A stretch of DNA of 6,330 nucleotides, taken from the NCBI GenBank assembly GCA_015494485.1, contig WGBF01000639.1, positions 1-6,330 of the forward strand. Direction: 5' to 3'. The notes under the pieces were generated by a model that saw only the letters and a program-made list of their open reading frames with translations, did not search any database and was not told where the DNA came from. Source of the stretch: a bacterium (GTDB taxonomy: Bacteria; Calditrichota; Calditrichia; RBG-13-44-9; J042). The position numbers were made by a program, and so were the translations under genes. Below are positions 1-6,330 of this stretch, in pieces (position 1 is the first letter of the stretch; every line of letters begins with the position of its first letter).

Positions 1-1
1 C

Positions 2-655
2 ATTCAGGCCATTCCGGAACGTGGCGATGTGCGGGATGCCTTTTTATCCCCGGCACGGAAACCGTTTGACAGTCTCCCCCGGGGAAGTACGATAGCCACC
101 GGAAGTTTACGGCGGCGGGCGCAATTGTTGTACCGACGACCGGATTTAAATATTGTGCCCGTTCGGGGCAATGTGCCTACCCGAATTCGCAAAATGGAAG
201 AGCACCAGTGGGATGGCATGGTACTGGCGGCAGCCGGCTTGCATCGCCTGTCACTGCAAAGCCATATTGTGCAGTATTTTCCACCGGATGCGTTGGTACC
301 TGCTGTGGGGCAGGGGGCGCTGGGAGTGGTGTGCCGAACAGGTGATGCTACCATTGCCAGCTATCTTCAGGCCATTCACCACCCGAATACGGCTGCCGCC
401 GTTCTGGCGGAACGGCAATTCATGCGCACTCTGGAAGGCGGATGTCATGTCCCCATTGGCGCATTGGGCTGGGTGAAAGGCACGGAATTGGTGCTAACGG
501 GGATGCTGGCTTCAATCGATGGAACGCAGTTGGTGAAACATCAAATGAGTGGGGATGTTGAAAAGCCGCACCAGTTGGGAGAGGCCCTGGCCCAATGGAT
601 TCTTGACCATGGCGGAAAAGAGATTTTAACCGAAATGGAAGGGGGTACGGTATGA
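2..655 (+). CDS. hemC: Hydroxymethylbilane synthase (porphobilinogen deaminase), 3' part
   Basis: Cytoplasmic enzyme that polymerises four porphobilinogen molecules into hydroxymethylbilane, the linear precursor of all tetrapyrroles. The reading frame is already open at the left edge; 217 codons are present. By alignment from memory with the 313-residue E. coli enzyme, about 94 N-terminal residues are missing, including the region of the catalytic Asp84. Visible hallmarks are RDAFLS (fragment residues 11-16), SLRRRAQL (35-42, whose first two arginines match the cofactor-binding Arg131/Arg132), VRGNVPTR (54-61), LAAAGLHRL (75-83), PAVGQGALG (100-108) and EGGCHVPIG (145-153). The cysteine codon at 443-445 is the attachment site of the dipyrromethane cofactor. 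The fragment ends with the usual small C-terminal domain. Its stop overlaps the start of the TetR gene (ATGA). Identification is firm; the true start lies outside the window. Confidence 0.97.
   Translation: MQAIPERGDVRDAFLSPARKPFDSLPRGSTIATGSLRRRAQLLYRRPDLNIVPVRGNVPTRIRKMEEHQWDGMVLAAAGLHRLSLQSHIVQYFPPDALVPAVGQGALGVVCRTGDATIASYLQAIHHPNTAAAVLAERQFMRTLEGGCHVPIGALGWVKGTELVLTGMLASIDGTQLVKHQMSGDVEKPHQLGEALAQWILDHGGKEILTEMEGGTV
639..645 (+). promoter_or_regulatory. Ribosome binding site of the tetR gene
   Basis: AAGGGGG lies inside the last codons of hemC, 6 bases before the ATG at 652. It supports that start, which overlaps the hemC stop codon as ATGA. Confidence 0.6.
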
Positions 656-1308
656 AAGGGGGAAATACCCGGCGAAATCACCGTCGGGAGCAGATTATTG
701 ATTCGGCAGCGGAATTGTTTGCCAATCTGAACTTTCATCAGGTACTCATGGATGACGTGGCGCGCCGGGCAAATCTGGCTAAGGGCACGATTTACAATTA
801 TTTCAAAACCAAGGAGGAGCTGTATCTGGCCATTATTTCCGACCGCCTGCAGCACCTTCTGGAAATCCTGCAGCGCCGCGTGGATACGCGCAACGATTCC
901 TTAACCAACTTGCGCCGTATGATTGTCCATCTGTACAGCTTCTTTGCCAAATACAGCCATTTTTTTGACATCTGGTATCGGGAGAAAGCCCGACTGGATT
1001 TGAAAGGGGAATCCCAGATTGCCCGCCAGTACCAGGAACTGCGCAGGCTTTTTGTCGCCGTGCTTCAGAAAGGCATTTCGGACGCCATTTTAATTGAACA
1101 CGACAGTGATTTCGTTGCCGATTTAATCATGGGGTTAATTGATGCCGCCGTGCTGCGGTCAAAATACTTTACCCCTCAGCAACAACGCCAGGAACGGATT
1201 CAGGTGTTTGAATTTGTGCTAAATGCCATTGGTACGCCCAGGGCACTGGAACTCCATGCTTTGGGCGTGGATGATCCGGAATATGCAGGGAGCCAGGATG
1301 AGCGCTAA
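652..1308 (+). CDS. TetR/AcrR-family transcriptional regulator inside the heme operon
   Basis: Predicted DNA-binding repressor-type protein of 218 residues, typical TetR length. Residues about 12-58 form the N-terminal helix-turn-helix domain: the first helix around IIDSAAELFA (15-24), then DDVARRANLAKGTIYNYF (34-51) with the family's recognition-helix pattern, then KTKEELYLAII (52-62). The rest (about 63-205) is helical and fits the variable ligand-binding and dimerisation domain; its ligand cannot be read from sequence. A basic stretch (RRNHRR, 7-12) precedes the first helix. The gene starts on the ATGA shared with the hemC stop and overlaps hemD by 11 bases, so it is co-transcribed and probably co-translated with heme genes. 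Inference: it senses heme, a porphyrin intermediate or a related stress signal and controls this operon or heme-linked genes. No operator is identifiable here, since the operon promoter lies outside the window. Family assignment is firm; the role is unknown. Confidence 0.93.
   Translation: MKGGNTRRNHRREQIIDSAAELFANLNFHQVLMDDVARRANLAKGTIYNYFKTKEELYLAIISDRLQHLLEILQRRVDTRNDSLTNLRRMIVHLYSFFAKYSHFFDIWYREKARLDLKGESQIARQYQELRRLFVAVLQKGISDAILIEHDSDFVADLIMGLIDAAVLRSKYFTPQQQRQERIQVFEFVLNAIGTPRALELHALGVDDPEYAGSQDER
1287..1292 (+). promoter_or_regulatory. Ribosome binding site deciding the hemD start
   Basis: AGGGAG lies 5 bases before the ATG at 1298, inside the tetR 3' end. It favours this start over the upstream in-frame ATG at 1223, which would add 25 residues unlike HemD. 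Confidence 0.65.
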
Positions 1309-2065
1309 ACCCACAATCATCATGATAGGCATACAGGGAAAGGCCAAACAGGCGCAGCGGGCATTTGAAGCGCACGGCTTGCCCGTTACGTTTTATGCCG
1401 TTCAACGGTATGAGCCGTTCCCGGAAGATAAGCTGGTGCAACAACTGGATGTGTTGCCGGAACAGAGCTGGCTGGTATTCAGCAGCAGTTACGCCGTAAA
1501 ATTGTTGCGAACCATTAAGTTGCGCCGGTATCGCTGGTGGCAAACGGCCCGAATCGTTGCCGTGGGAAACACCACCCGCCGGGCAGTTGAAAAATATTTC
1601 CCCCGGAAAAAGCCGGAATTCACCGTCGGGACGTTCCAGGAAGCCTTAGCTGTTATCCGCCAATCCGGTGCGGATGTCCAGCGGGTAATTCACTTAACCA
1701 GCTTGCAATCCTTTGCCAATTTAACGCCGGATATCCCGGAAAATGTGTTGCTGCACCGTATTCCCATTTATCAATTACAGGTGAATAAAAAACTGGGAGG
1801 TCGGGTACCCGAACCGTTGCAGCGGGATAATGTGTACCTGGTTGTACCCAGTCCTTCGGCCATTAATGCTGCAGTGGAATTGTGGGGAAAACAGTTTTTA
1901 AAACCGGACTTAAAGGTGTTTACACTGGGAAAAACCACCGCGGAATATGTGTACACCCATTACCACATGCCGGAAATTTATTTTCCCAATGTGCCCGAAC
2001 TGGAGCAGGTGGCCCGGTTAATTGTGGAAATGACCAAAACGCCAAATTCACAGGAGATTGTGTGA
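1298..2065 (+). CDS. hemD: Uroporphyrinogen-III synthase
   Basis: Cytoplasmic enzyme that cyclises hydroxymethylbilane while inverting ring D, giving uroporphyrinogen III. The 255-residue length is typical. HemD proteins are poorly conserved, but the two-lobed pattern is readable: VFSSSYAV (60-67) and VAVGNTTRRAVE (88-98 region) in one lobe, VIHLTSLQS (130-138) and VPSPSAINAAVELWG (183-197) in the other, and a closing FTLGKTTAEYV (208-218). Tyr158 in IPIYQL sits where family members usually carry the conserved tyrosine near the active cleft; this is alignment from memory. The start at 1298 has a good ribosome binding site and removes a 25-residue extension that only shadows tetR. It overlaps tetR by 11 bases and hemE by 4 (GTGA). 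Position between hemC and hemE strongly supports the call. Confidence 0.92.
   Translation: MSAKPTIIMIGIQGKAKQAQRAFEAHGLPVTFYAVQRYEPFPEDKLVQQLDVLPEQSWLVFSSSYAVKLLRTIKLRRYRWWQTARIVAVGNTTRRAVEKYFPRKKPEFTVGTFQEALAVIRQSGADVQRVIHLTSLQSFANLTPDIPENVLLHRIPIYQLQVNKKLGGRVPEPLQRDNVYLVVPSPSAINAAVELWGKQFLKPDLKVFTLGKTTAEYVYTHYHMPEIYFPNVPELEQVARLIVEMTKTPNSQEIV
2052..2056 (+). promoter_or_regulatory. Ribosome binding site for the GTG start of hemE
   Basis: AGGAG lies 5 bases before GTG 2062, within the last codons of hemD. It settles the non-ATG start, which otherwise could be misplaced at an in-frame ATG 180 bases upstream (1882). Confidence 0.75.
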
Positions 2066-3147
2066 GTCAACATACACCACAAAAATTGCTGCTAAAAGCC
2101 TGTCGCGGCGAACCGGTTGACCGTTTGCCGGTGTGGATGATGCGCCAGGCAGGCCGCTATTTGCCGGAATACCGGAAAATCCGGGAAAAATACGATTTTA
2201 CCACCATGTACAAACAGCCGGAACTGGCGGCAGAAGTGACCCTGCAACCGCTGAAGCGCTTCCCGCTGGATGCGGCTATCATTTTTTCGGATATCCTGGT
2301 GATTCCGGAGGCCATGGGGATGGCGCTTGCGTTTGTGGAAGGCAAAGGCCCTCAATTCCAGACGCCCCTCACGAATGTGGACGAACTCCACATTCTTTCC
2401 CGCGATGGGATTGAGGAAAAACTGCGCTTTGTCTTCCAAACTTTAACGTTGGTCAGCCAGGAGGTGGACGCCAGCCGTACGGTTATTGGGTTTAGTGGTG
2501 CTCCCTGGACGCTGGCAGTGTACATGGTGGAAAGGGGAACTTCCCGGGATTTCCGCCGCATCAAGCAATGGCGGTTTCAACACCCGCAACAGTTGCACCG
2601 TTTGATGGACCGGCTGGCGGTTGCCATAACGGATTACCTTGTTTTACAGGCCCGTGCCGGTGCGGAAGTGGTGCAGTTGTTTGACAGCTGGGTGGGTATT
2701 CTGGACGAAGACGGTGTACGGGAGTTTGTCATTCCCTACGTACAGCGCATTATTGCTCAGGTAAAGCGGGAAACTGATGTACCCATCATTTACTTCCCGC
2801 GGGGAGGCATGCAGTGGCTACCGGAACTGGCCCGAACCGGTGCAGATATTTACGGCATCGACTGGACGCTGAGTTTAGCGTCAGCCCGACGTCAATTACC
2901 CGCGGAAAGCGGAGTACAGGGGAATCTGGACCCCACCGTGCTGCTTACCGATGGCGACACCATTCAACGCACCACCCGGCACATGCTGGACGCTGTGGAG
3001 AACCACCGCCGGTACATTGTAAATTTGGGGCACGGCATTTTACCCCAGACACCCGTTCACCATGCCCAAATTTTTATTGAAACAGTGAAAACGTATTCCG
3101 TGCCGGTACCGGAAACCTCTCATCACACGCATAATACGGGGGATTAG
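2062..3147 (+). CDS. hemE: Uroporphyrinogen decarboxylase
   Basis: Cofactor-free cytoplasmic enzyme that removes the four acetate carboxyls of uroporphyrinogen III to give coproporphyrinogen III. Starting at GTG 2062 the protein has 361 residues, slightly longer than the usual 340-355. Family signatures are complete: PVWMMRQAGRYLPEYR (23-38) with Arg28 and Arg32, FSDILVIPEAMG (75-86) with the active-site Asp77, GFSGAPWTLAVYMVERG (143-159) with Tyr154, LFDSWVG (206-212), YFPRGG (244-249), YGIDWTL (264-270), VQGNLDP (285-291) and NLGHGILPQTP (321-331) with His324. Its GTG overlaps the hemD stop as GTGA, which suggests translational coupling. The excess length is a C-terminal tail of about 15 residues containing SHHTH, of unknown significance. 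The call is certain. Confidence 0.98.
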   Translation: MSQHTPQKLLLKACRGEPVDRLPVWMMRQAGRYLPEYRKIREKYDFTTMYKQPELAAEVTLQPLKRFPLDAAIIFSDILVIPEAMGMALAFVEGKGPQFQTPLTNVDELHILSRDGIEEKLRFVFQTLTLVSQEVDASRTVIGFSGAPWTLAVYMVERGTSRDFRRIKQWRFQHPQQLHRLMDRLAVAITDYLVLQARAGAEVVQLFDSWVGILDEDGVREFVIPYVQRIIAQVKRETDVPIIYFPRGGMQWLPELARTGADIYGIDWTLSLASARRQLPAESGVQGNLDPTVLLTDGDTIQRTTRHMLDAVENHRRYIVNLGHGILPQTPVHHAQIFIETVKTYSVPVPETSHHTHNTGD

Positions 3148-3162
3148 AAGAAAAATTGACAC

Positions 3163-3168
3163 AGGGGA
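3163..3168 (+). promoter_or_regulatory. Ribosome binding site deciding the hemN start
   Basis: AGGGGA lies 5 bases before ATG 3174. It makes ATG 3174 preferable to the in-frame TTG at 3156, which would add only six residues (MTQGNT). Confidence 0.65.
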
Positions 3169-3173
3169 ACACG

Positions 3174-4556
3174 ATGAAACTCAATGTTAATCTGGATATA
3201 TTAAAGAAATATTCCCGACCGGGACCGCGGTACACGTCGTACCCCACCGCTCCCCATTTTACCCCCGAATTCGGCCCGGAAGATTTTGAACGGGCCATTC
3301 GGGAGAGCAATCACACTGCGGAGAACGGGGATATTTCGCTGTATTTTCACTTTCCTTTTTGCCCGCAATTGTGTTATTACTGCGGGTGCAATGTCATTAT
3401 TTCCCGGAATGAGACCCGAATTAATCGCTACCTGGAGTATTTGAAAAAGGAAATCCAGTTGTTGCGCCGGTTAATTCACCCGGACCGGAAAGTGACTCAG
3501 ATGCATTGGGGAGGCGGTACCCCCAATTACCTGCAACCGCAGCAAATTCGCACTATTTTTCAGGCCATTCGGGATGCATTTCCCTTTACCGAGGATGCCG
3601 AAATCAGTGTGGAAATTGATCCCCGTACCTTAACCCCGGAGCACCTGCCGTTATTCCGGGAGCTGGGGTTTAATCGCCTGAGTTTTGGGGTGCAGGATTT
3701 TGAGCACCAGGTGCAGGTAACCATCAACCGGTTGCAGCCGGAGGATATGACGCGCCGTGTGGTGGAAGAAAGCCGCGCGCTGGGATTTCCTTCCATTAAT
3801 GTGGATTTAATTTACGGGCTACCGTACCAAACGGAAGAAACCTTTCAGCGAACCATTGACAAAATCATCGACATTTCCCCGGACCGGCTGGCGGTGTTCA
3901 ATTATGCCCATGTGCCATGGTTAAAGAAGCACCAGCGGGTAATTCCGGAAGAAGCGCTGCCAACTCCGGAGGTAAAGCTCCGGCTGTTTAAAATGACCAT
4001 CGAGCAACTTACGGAAGCCGGATACGTGTTCATTGGGATGGACCACTTTGCCCGCCCGGATGATGAATTGTCCATTGCGCAGAAAACCCGAACGCTGTAC
4101 CGTAATTTTCAGGGATATAGTCCCCGTGCCGGTGCGGAAGTATTTGCCCTGGGCATTACCAGCATTAGCCAACTTCAACGCATTTATGCCCAGAATGTGA
4201 AGGATACCCGCCGGTATGAACAGTTGCTGGACGCCGGCAAAATTCCCACCCACGTGGGCATTGCTTTGACGGATGACGATGTACTGCGCCGCCACGTGAT
4301 TAATGAGCTGATGTGCAATAACCGGTTGCAGAAACCGGCGGTGGAAGCCCGTTTCCGGATTCAATTTGACCAATATTTTGCAGATGCACTGGAGGCATTA
4401 AAACCGTTGCAGGCAGACGGTTTGGTGGAACTGGATTCGGATGAAATCCGGGTAACGGAGCAGGGGCGTTTTGTGGTACGCAACATTGCCATGGCGTTTG
4501 ATTGGTACTTAAAACAGGAAAGCAGCACCAAAGCTATTTATTCCAAAACCATTTAA
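3174..4556 (+). CDS. hemN: Oxygen-independent coproporphyrinogen III dehydrogenase (radical SAM)
   Basis: Radical S-adenosylmethionine enzyme that converts coproporphyrinogen III to protoporphyrinogen IX without oxygen by oxidative decarboxylation of two propionates. The protein has 460 residues from ATG 3174, against 457 for E. coli HemN. The N-terminal part carries GPRYTSYPTA (17-26), diagnostic of true HemN rather than the HemW look-alikes. The iron-sulfur motif is CPQLCYYCGC, cysteines 63, 67, 70 and 72 (CX3CX2CXC). HWGGGTPNYL (111-120) and EIDPR (147-151) contribute to SAM binding. Further matches to E. coli HemN are FGVQDF (171-176), DLIYGLP (211-217), FNYAHVP (242-248), GMDHFARPDDEL (288-299) and NFQGY (311-315). 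The HemN C-terminal domain (about 360-445) is present. It starts 26 bases after hemE and ends 22 bases before hemH, so it is in the same operon. The cluster is oxygen-sensitive, which implies anoxic or low-oxygen operation. Confidence 0.98.
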   Translation: MKLNVNLDILKKYSRPGPRYTSYPTAPHFTPEFGPEDFERAIRESNHTAENGDISLYFHFPFCPQLCYYCGCNVIISRNETRINRYLEYLKKEIQLLRRLIHPDRKVTQMHWGGGTPNYLQPQQIRTIFQAIRDAFPFTEDAEISVEIDPRTLTPEHLPLFRELGFNRLSFGVQDFEHQVQVTINRLQPEDMTRRVVEESRALGFPSINVDLIYGLPYQTEETFQRTIDKIIDISPDRLAVFNYAHVPWLKKHQRVIPEEALPTPEVKLRLFKMTIEQLTEAGYVFIGMDHFARPDDELSIAQKTRTLYRNFQGYSPRAGAEVFALGITSISQLQRIYAQNVKDTRRYEQLLDAGKIPTHVGIALTDDDVLRRHVINELMCNNRLQKPAVEARFRIQFDQYFADALEALKPLQADGLVELDSDEIRVTEQGRFVVRNIAMAFDWYLKQESSTKAIYSKTI

Positions 4557-4564
4557 CATCAGAT

Positions 4565-4571
4565 AAAGGAG
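4565..4571 (+). promoter_or_regulatory. Ribosome binding site of hemH
   Basis: AAAGGAG lies 7 bases before ATG 4579 and is the strongest Shine-Dalgarno sequence in the window. It occupies most of the 22-base hemN-hemH gap, leaving no room for a terminator or a full promoter there. Confidence 0.75.
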
Positions 4572-4578
4572 AGGCACA

Positions 4579-5559
4579 ATGGCCCATAAACATAAATTAA
4601 CCGTTGTTCTGGTCAATATGGGAGGGCCCGAATCCCTGGAAGAAATTGAACCCTTTCTGTTGAATCTTTTTAATGATCCCGATATCATCGAAATATTCGG
4701 CGGGCGTTTGTTCCGTCCATATGTGGCGCGGATGATTGTCAAAAAGCGGTTGCCGGAAGTCACCGAAAATTACCGCCTCATCGGTGGCGGTTCGCCATTG
4801 CTGAAAATCACCCAGCAGCAGGCTGAAGCGCTGCAAAATGCCCTTTCGGAACATTTTGATGCGGATGTGCGAATTGCCATGCGCTACACCCGCCCCTTTA
4901 CCGAGGAAGCCTTTCAGGGGATTCCCAACGGCCACCCGGTGATGGTATTGCCCTTGTACCCCCATTTCTCATCCACCACAACCGGGTCTTCATTTAATGA
5001 AATTTACCGCCACTTTAAAAAACACCGCAAACCACTGGATGCGGTAACGTTCATCCGGGATTATCATGACCATCCCACATTCATCCGTGCCTGGAGCGAG
5101 CAAATTCGCCGAACCCTGAAAGAAATGCCGGAAGATCACCTGCGCCAGGCGGTCTTTTTGTACAGTGCTCATGGCGTACCAGAATATGTAATCCGGCGGG
5201 GCGATCCCTACCAGCAGCAGGTGGAGCGTTCCGTAAAATTAATTCATGAGGCGCTGGGCCTGCCCAATCCGTACATGGTAACATACCAGAGTAAAGTTGG
5301 GCGCCGCAAATGGCTGGAGCCCTCCACCGAACACCAATTGATTGAACTGGGGAAAGTCCGGACGCCTGCTGTGGTGGTGGTACCCATTAGTTTTGTGTCC
5401 GAACACTCCGAAACGTTGTACGAACTGGATATGATGTTAAAAGACATTGCCCTGGACGCCGGGGTGCAGGCATACTACCGCGTACCGACATTTAATGATT
5501 TTGATTTATACATCCAAACCCTAAAAGAGGTGGTTCTGCAACATGGAAAAACAAATTAA
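4579..5559 (+). CDS. hemH: Ferrochelatase
   Basis: Inserts ferrous iron into protoporphyrin IX to make protoheme, usually at the inner face of the cytoplasmic membrane. The protein has 326 residues, in the normal bacterial range. Recognisable blocks are VLVNMGGPES (10-19), YRLIGGGSPL (65-74), LPLYPHFSSTTTGSSF (124-139), YSAHGVPEYVIRRGDPY (195-211) with the catalytic His198, TYQSKVGRRKWLEPST (235-250), and VPISFVSEHSETLYELD (268-284), where His276 and Glu278 match human His341 and Glu343. It has no cysteine at all, so it lacks the C-terminal [2Fe-2S] cluster found in animal and some bacterial ferrochelatases. There is no transmembrane segment. It overlaps the following oxidase gene by 17 bases. 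The substrate is inferred as protoporphyrin IX because HemN and a PPOX-like oxidase are encoded alongside; sequence alone does not exclude coproporphyrin III. Confidence 0.97.
   Translation: MAHKHKLTVVLVNMGGPESLEEIEPFLLNLFNDPDIIEIFGGRLFRPYVARMIVKKRLPEVTENYRLIGGGSPLLKITQQQAEALQNALSEHFDADVRIAMRYTRPFTEEAFQGIPNGHPVMVLPLYPHFSSTTTGSSFNEIYRHFKKHRKPLDAVTFIRDYHDHPTFIRAWSEQIRRTLKEMPEDHLRQAVFLYSAHGVPEYVIRRGDPYQQQVERSVKLIHEALGLPNPYMVTYQSKVGRRKWLEPSTEHQLIELGKVRTPAVVVVPISFVSEHSETLYELDMMLKDIALDAGVQAYYRVPTFNDFDLYIQTLKEVVLQHGKTN
5527..5533 (+). promoter_or_regulatory. Probable ribosome binding site of the oxidase gene
   Basis: GAGGTGG within the hemH 3' end can pair with the 16S anti-Shine-Dalgarno. It lies 9 bases before ATG 5543 and supports a start overlapping hemH by 17 bases. 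Confidence 0.5.
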
Positions 5560-6330
5560 AACCGATGTTGTGGTAGTGGGAGGAGGCATATCCGGTCTGT
5601 CGGTGGGCCATTTTCTGAATCGGGCCGGATTACAGGTTCGCGTGGTGGAAAAAGAAGCCTATCCCGGCGGAAACATTCGGACCGCTTACCTGAATGGTTT
5701 TCGAATGGAACTGGGACCGACCAGCATTTTGTTAACCTCACCCCTGATTACCCAGCTCATCTCCGATGTTGGTCTGGAAAACGAGGTAATTTTCAGCAAT
5801 CCACAAGCAGAACGCCGTTTTATTCTGAAGGAAGGGAAATTGCAGCCCATGCCGTTTTCGCCCCCGGCATTTTTCCGCACTCCGTTGTTTTCCTGGAGGA
5901 CCAAATTGCGCCTTATGATGGAACCGTTTATTGCCCCGCATGACCCGAATTCGGAACCCACGCTGGCGGAATTTGTGCGCCGTCGCCTGGGAAGCGAAAT
6001 TCTGGAATACGCGGTGGATCCGTTTGTTGCGGGCATTTTTGCCGGTAGCCCGGAACGGTTAAGCGTGCGGGCGGCGTTTCCGCGCCTGTGGGAACTGGAA
6101 CAGCGATATGGAAGCTTTATTCGCGGTACCCTTGCCGGCAGGCGGGAGCGCAAGAAGCGTAGCAGCGTGAGTAAAAATGCGGCCAAAATGTTTTCCTTCC
6201 GCAAAGGATTGCAGGAGCTTATTCAGGCGCTGTATGCCATGTATCAGGATTCTGTCATAACGCAAGCCGAAATCACATCCGTTCAAAAAGAAGGCAACTG
6301 GTTTGTAACCCGCATGGAAACACCAGAAGG
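5543..6330 (+). CDS. hemY: Protoporphyrinogen oxidase (HemY/HemG-type FAD enzyme), 5' part
   Basis: FAD flavoprotein that oxidises protoporphyrinogen IX to protoporphyrin IX, the substrate of ferrochelatase. The frame stays open from ATG 5543 to the right edge: 262 complete codons, roughly the first half to 60% of a 440-480-residue family member. The N-terminus is a Rossmann dinucleotide-binding motif, VVVVGGGISGLS (9-20; Gly13, Gly15, Gly18), followed by VVEKEAYPGGNIRT (34-47), whose Glu36 should bind the FAD ribose. Other PPOX blocks are MELGPTSIL (55-63), GKLQPMPFSP (98-107), TPLFSW (113-118), EFVRRRLG (143-150), YAVDPFVAGIFAG (156-168), RLSVRAAFPRLWELE (172-186) and MFSFRKGLQEL (216-226). 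These distinguish it from phytoene desaturases and amine oxidases. The family also contains coproporphyrinogen oxidases (CgoX); the HemN neighbour argues for protoporphyrinogen. Membrane association is likely by analogy. Confidence 0.94.
   Translation, partial: MEKQIKTDVVVVGGGISGLSVGHFLNRAGLQVRVVEKEAYPGGNIRTAYLNGFRMELGPTSILLTSPLITQLISDVGLENEVIFSNPQAERRFILKEGKLQPMPFSPPAFFRTPLFSWRTKLRLMMEPFIAPHDPNSEPTLAEFVRRRLGSEILEYAVDPFVAGIFAGSPERLSVRAAFPRLWELEQRYGSFIRGTLAGRRERKKRSSVSKNAAKMFSFRKGLQELIQALYAMYQDSVITQAEITSVQKEGNWFVTRMETPE

Noticed and set aside
1223..1297. 25-residue upstream extension of hemD from an ATG at 1223.
   Set aside because: It lies fully inside tetR, has no HemD-like sequence, and a better ribosome binding site precedes ATG 1298.
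1882..2061. 60-residue upstream extension of hemE from an ATG at 1882.
   Set aside because: It is an out-of-frame reading of hemD with no family similarity. GTG 2062 with AGGAG starts just before the conserved HemE N-terminus.
3156..3173. Alternative TTG start of hemN at 3156.
   Set aside because: It would add six residues with no family match and has only a weak upstream purine stretch. ATG 3174 has AGGGGA at good spacing and gives a length close to E. coli HemN.
3156..3202. Perfect TTGACA (3156-3161) in the hemE-hemN gap, with TATATT at 3197-3202, resembling an internal promoter.
   Set aside because: The spacing is 35 bases instead of about 17, and nothing like a -10 box lies at the right distance. 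The hexamer overlaps an A-rich leader and fits chance.
2651..4141. A 19-base exact repeat at 2651-2669 (hemE) and 4123-4141 (hemN).
   Set aside because: Both copies are in the same reading phase and encode RAGAEV with the same favoured codons, each at a point that fits its own family. Convergent coding is more likely than a mobile or regulatory repeat.
3921..4373. Minus-strand open frame of 150 codons opposite hemN.
   Set aside because: It is a shadow of strongly conserved HemN coding sequence; no recognisable motif or plausible context.
295..6130. Six copies of the palindrome GGTACC (295, 1804, 3105, 3516, 5379, 6125), more than expected by chance.
   Set aside because: All lie inside conserved coding regions, and Gly/Val/Tyr/Thr/Pro codon preferences (GGT, GTA, ACC) can produce them. 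A genome-wide count would be needed to claim anything.
5686..6204. Long open frame on the minus strand opposite the oxidase gene (172 codons).
   Set aside because: Its translation is arginine-rich, low-information antisense of a clear PPOX coding region, without domain motifs.

Overview
This window is a dense, single-strand heme biosynthesis operon. Every gene is on the + strand, and only about 48 bases between the two truncated ends lie outside genes. Order: hemC (3' part only), a TetR-family regulator gene, hemD, hemE, hemN, hemH, and the 5' part of a hemY/hemG-type protoporphyrinogen oxidase gene that runs off the right edge.

Together these genes cover the route from porphobilinogen to protoheme. 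HemC builds the linear tetrapyrrole, HemD closes and inverts it to uroporphyrinogen III, and HemE decarboxylates it to coproporphyrinogen III. HemN (radical SAM) makes protoporphyrinogen IX, the FAD oxidase makes protoporphyrin IX, and HemH inserts iron. HemN and HemH upstream of a PPOX-like FAD oxidase point to the protoporphyrin-dependent branch rather than the coproporphyrin-dependent (HemQ) branch. The early genes (glutamyl-tRNA reductase, GSA aminotransferase, PBG synthase) are not visible and may lie to the left.

The layout falls into two blocks. hemC-tetR-hemD-hemE overlap stop-to-start (4, 11 and 4 bases), which suggests translational coupling. hemN and hemH follow after short gaps (26 and 22 bases) with good Shine-Dalgarno sequences, and the oxidase gene overlaps hemH by 17 bases. 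No convincing promoter, terminator, RNA gene, mobile element, CRISPR or large repeat is visible, and no stretch over 300 bases lacks a gene.

The organism is a bacterium of roughly balanced base composition with AGGAG-type ribosome binding sites. The mix of an oxygen-independent HemN with a PPOX-like oxidase would suit a facultative or microaerobic Gram-negative lineage. A member of the FCB superphylum or a similar deep-branching group is possible, but this is a low-confidence impression. The one really unusual element is the TetR-family gene embedded between hemC and hemD. Everything else is a well-known pathway.
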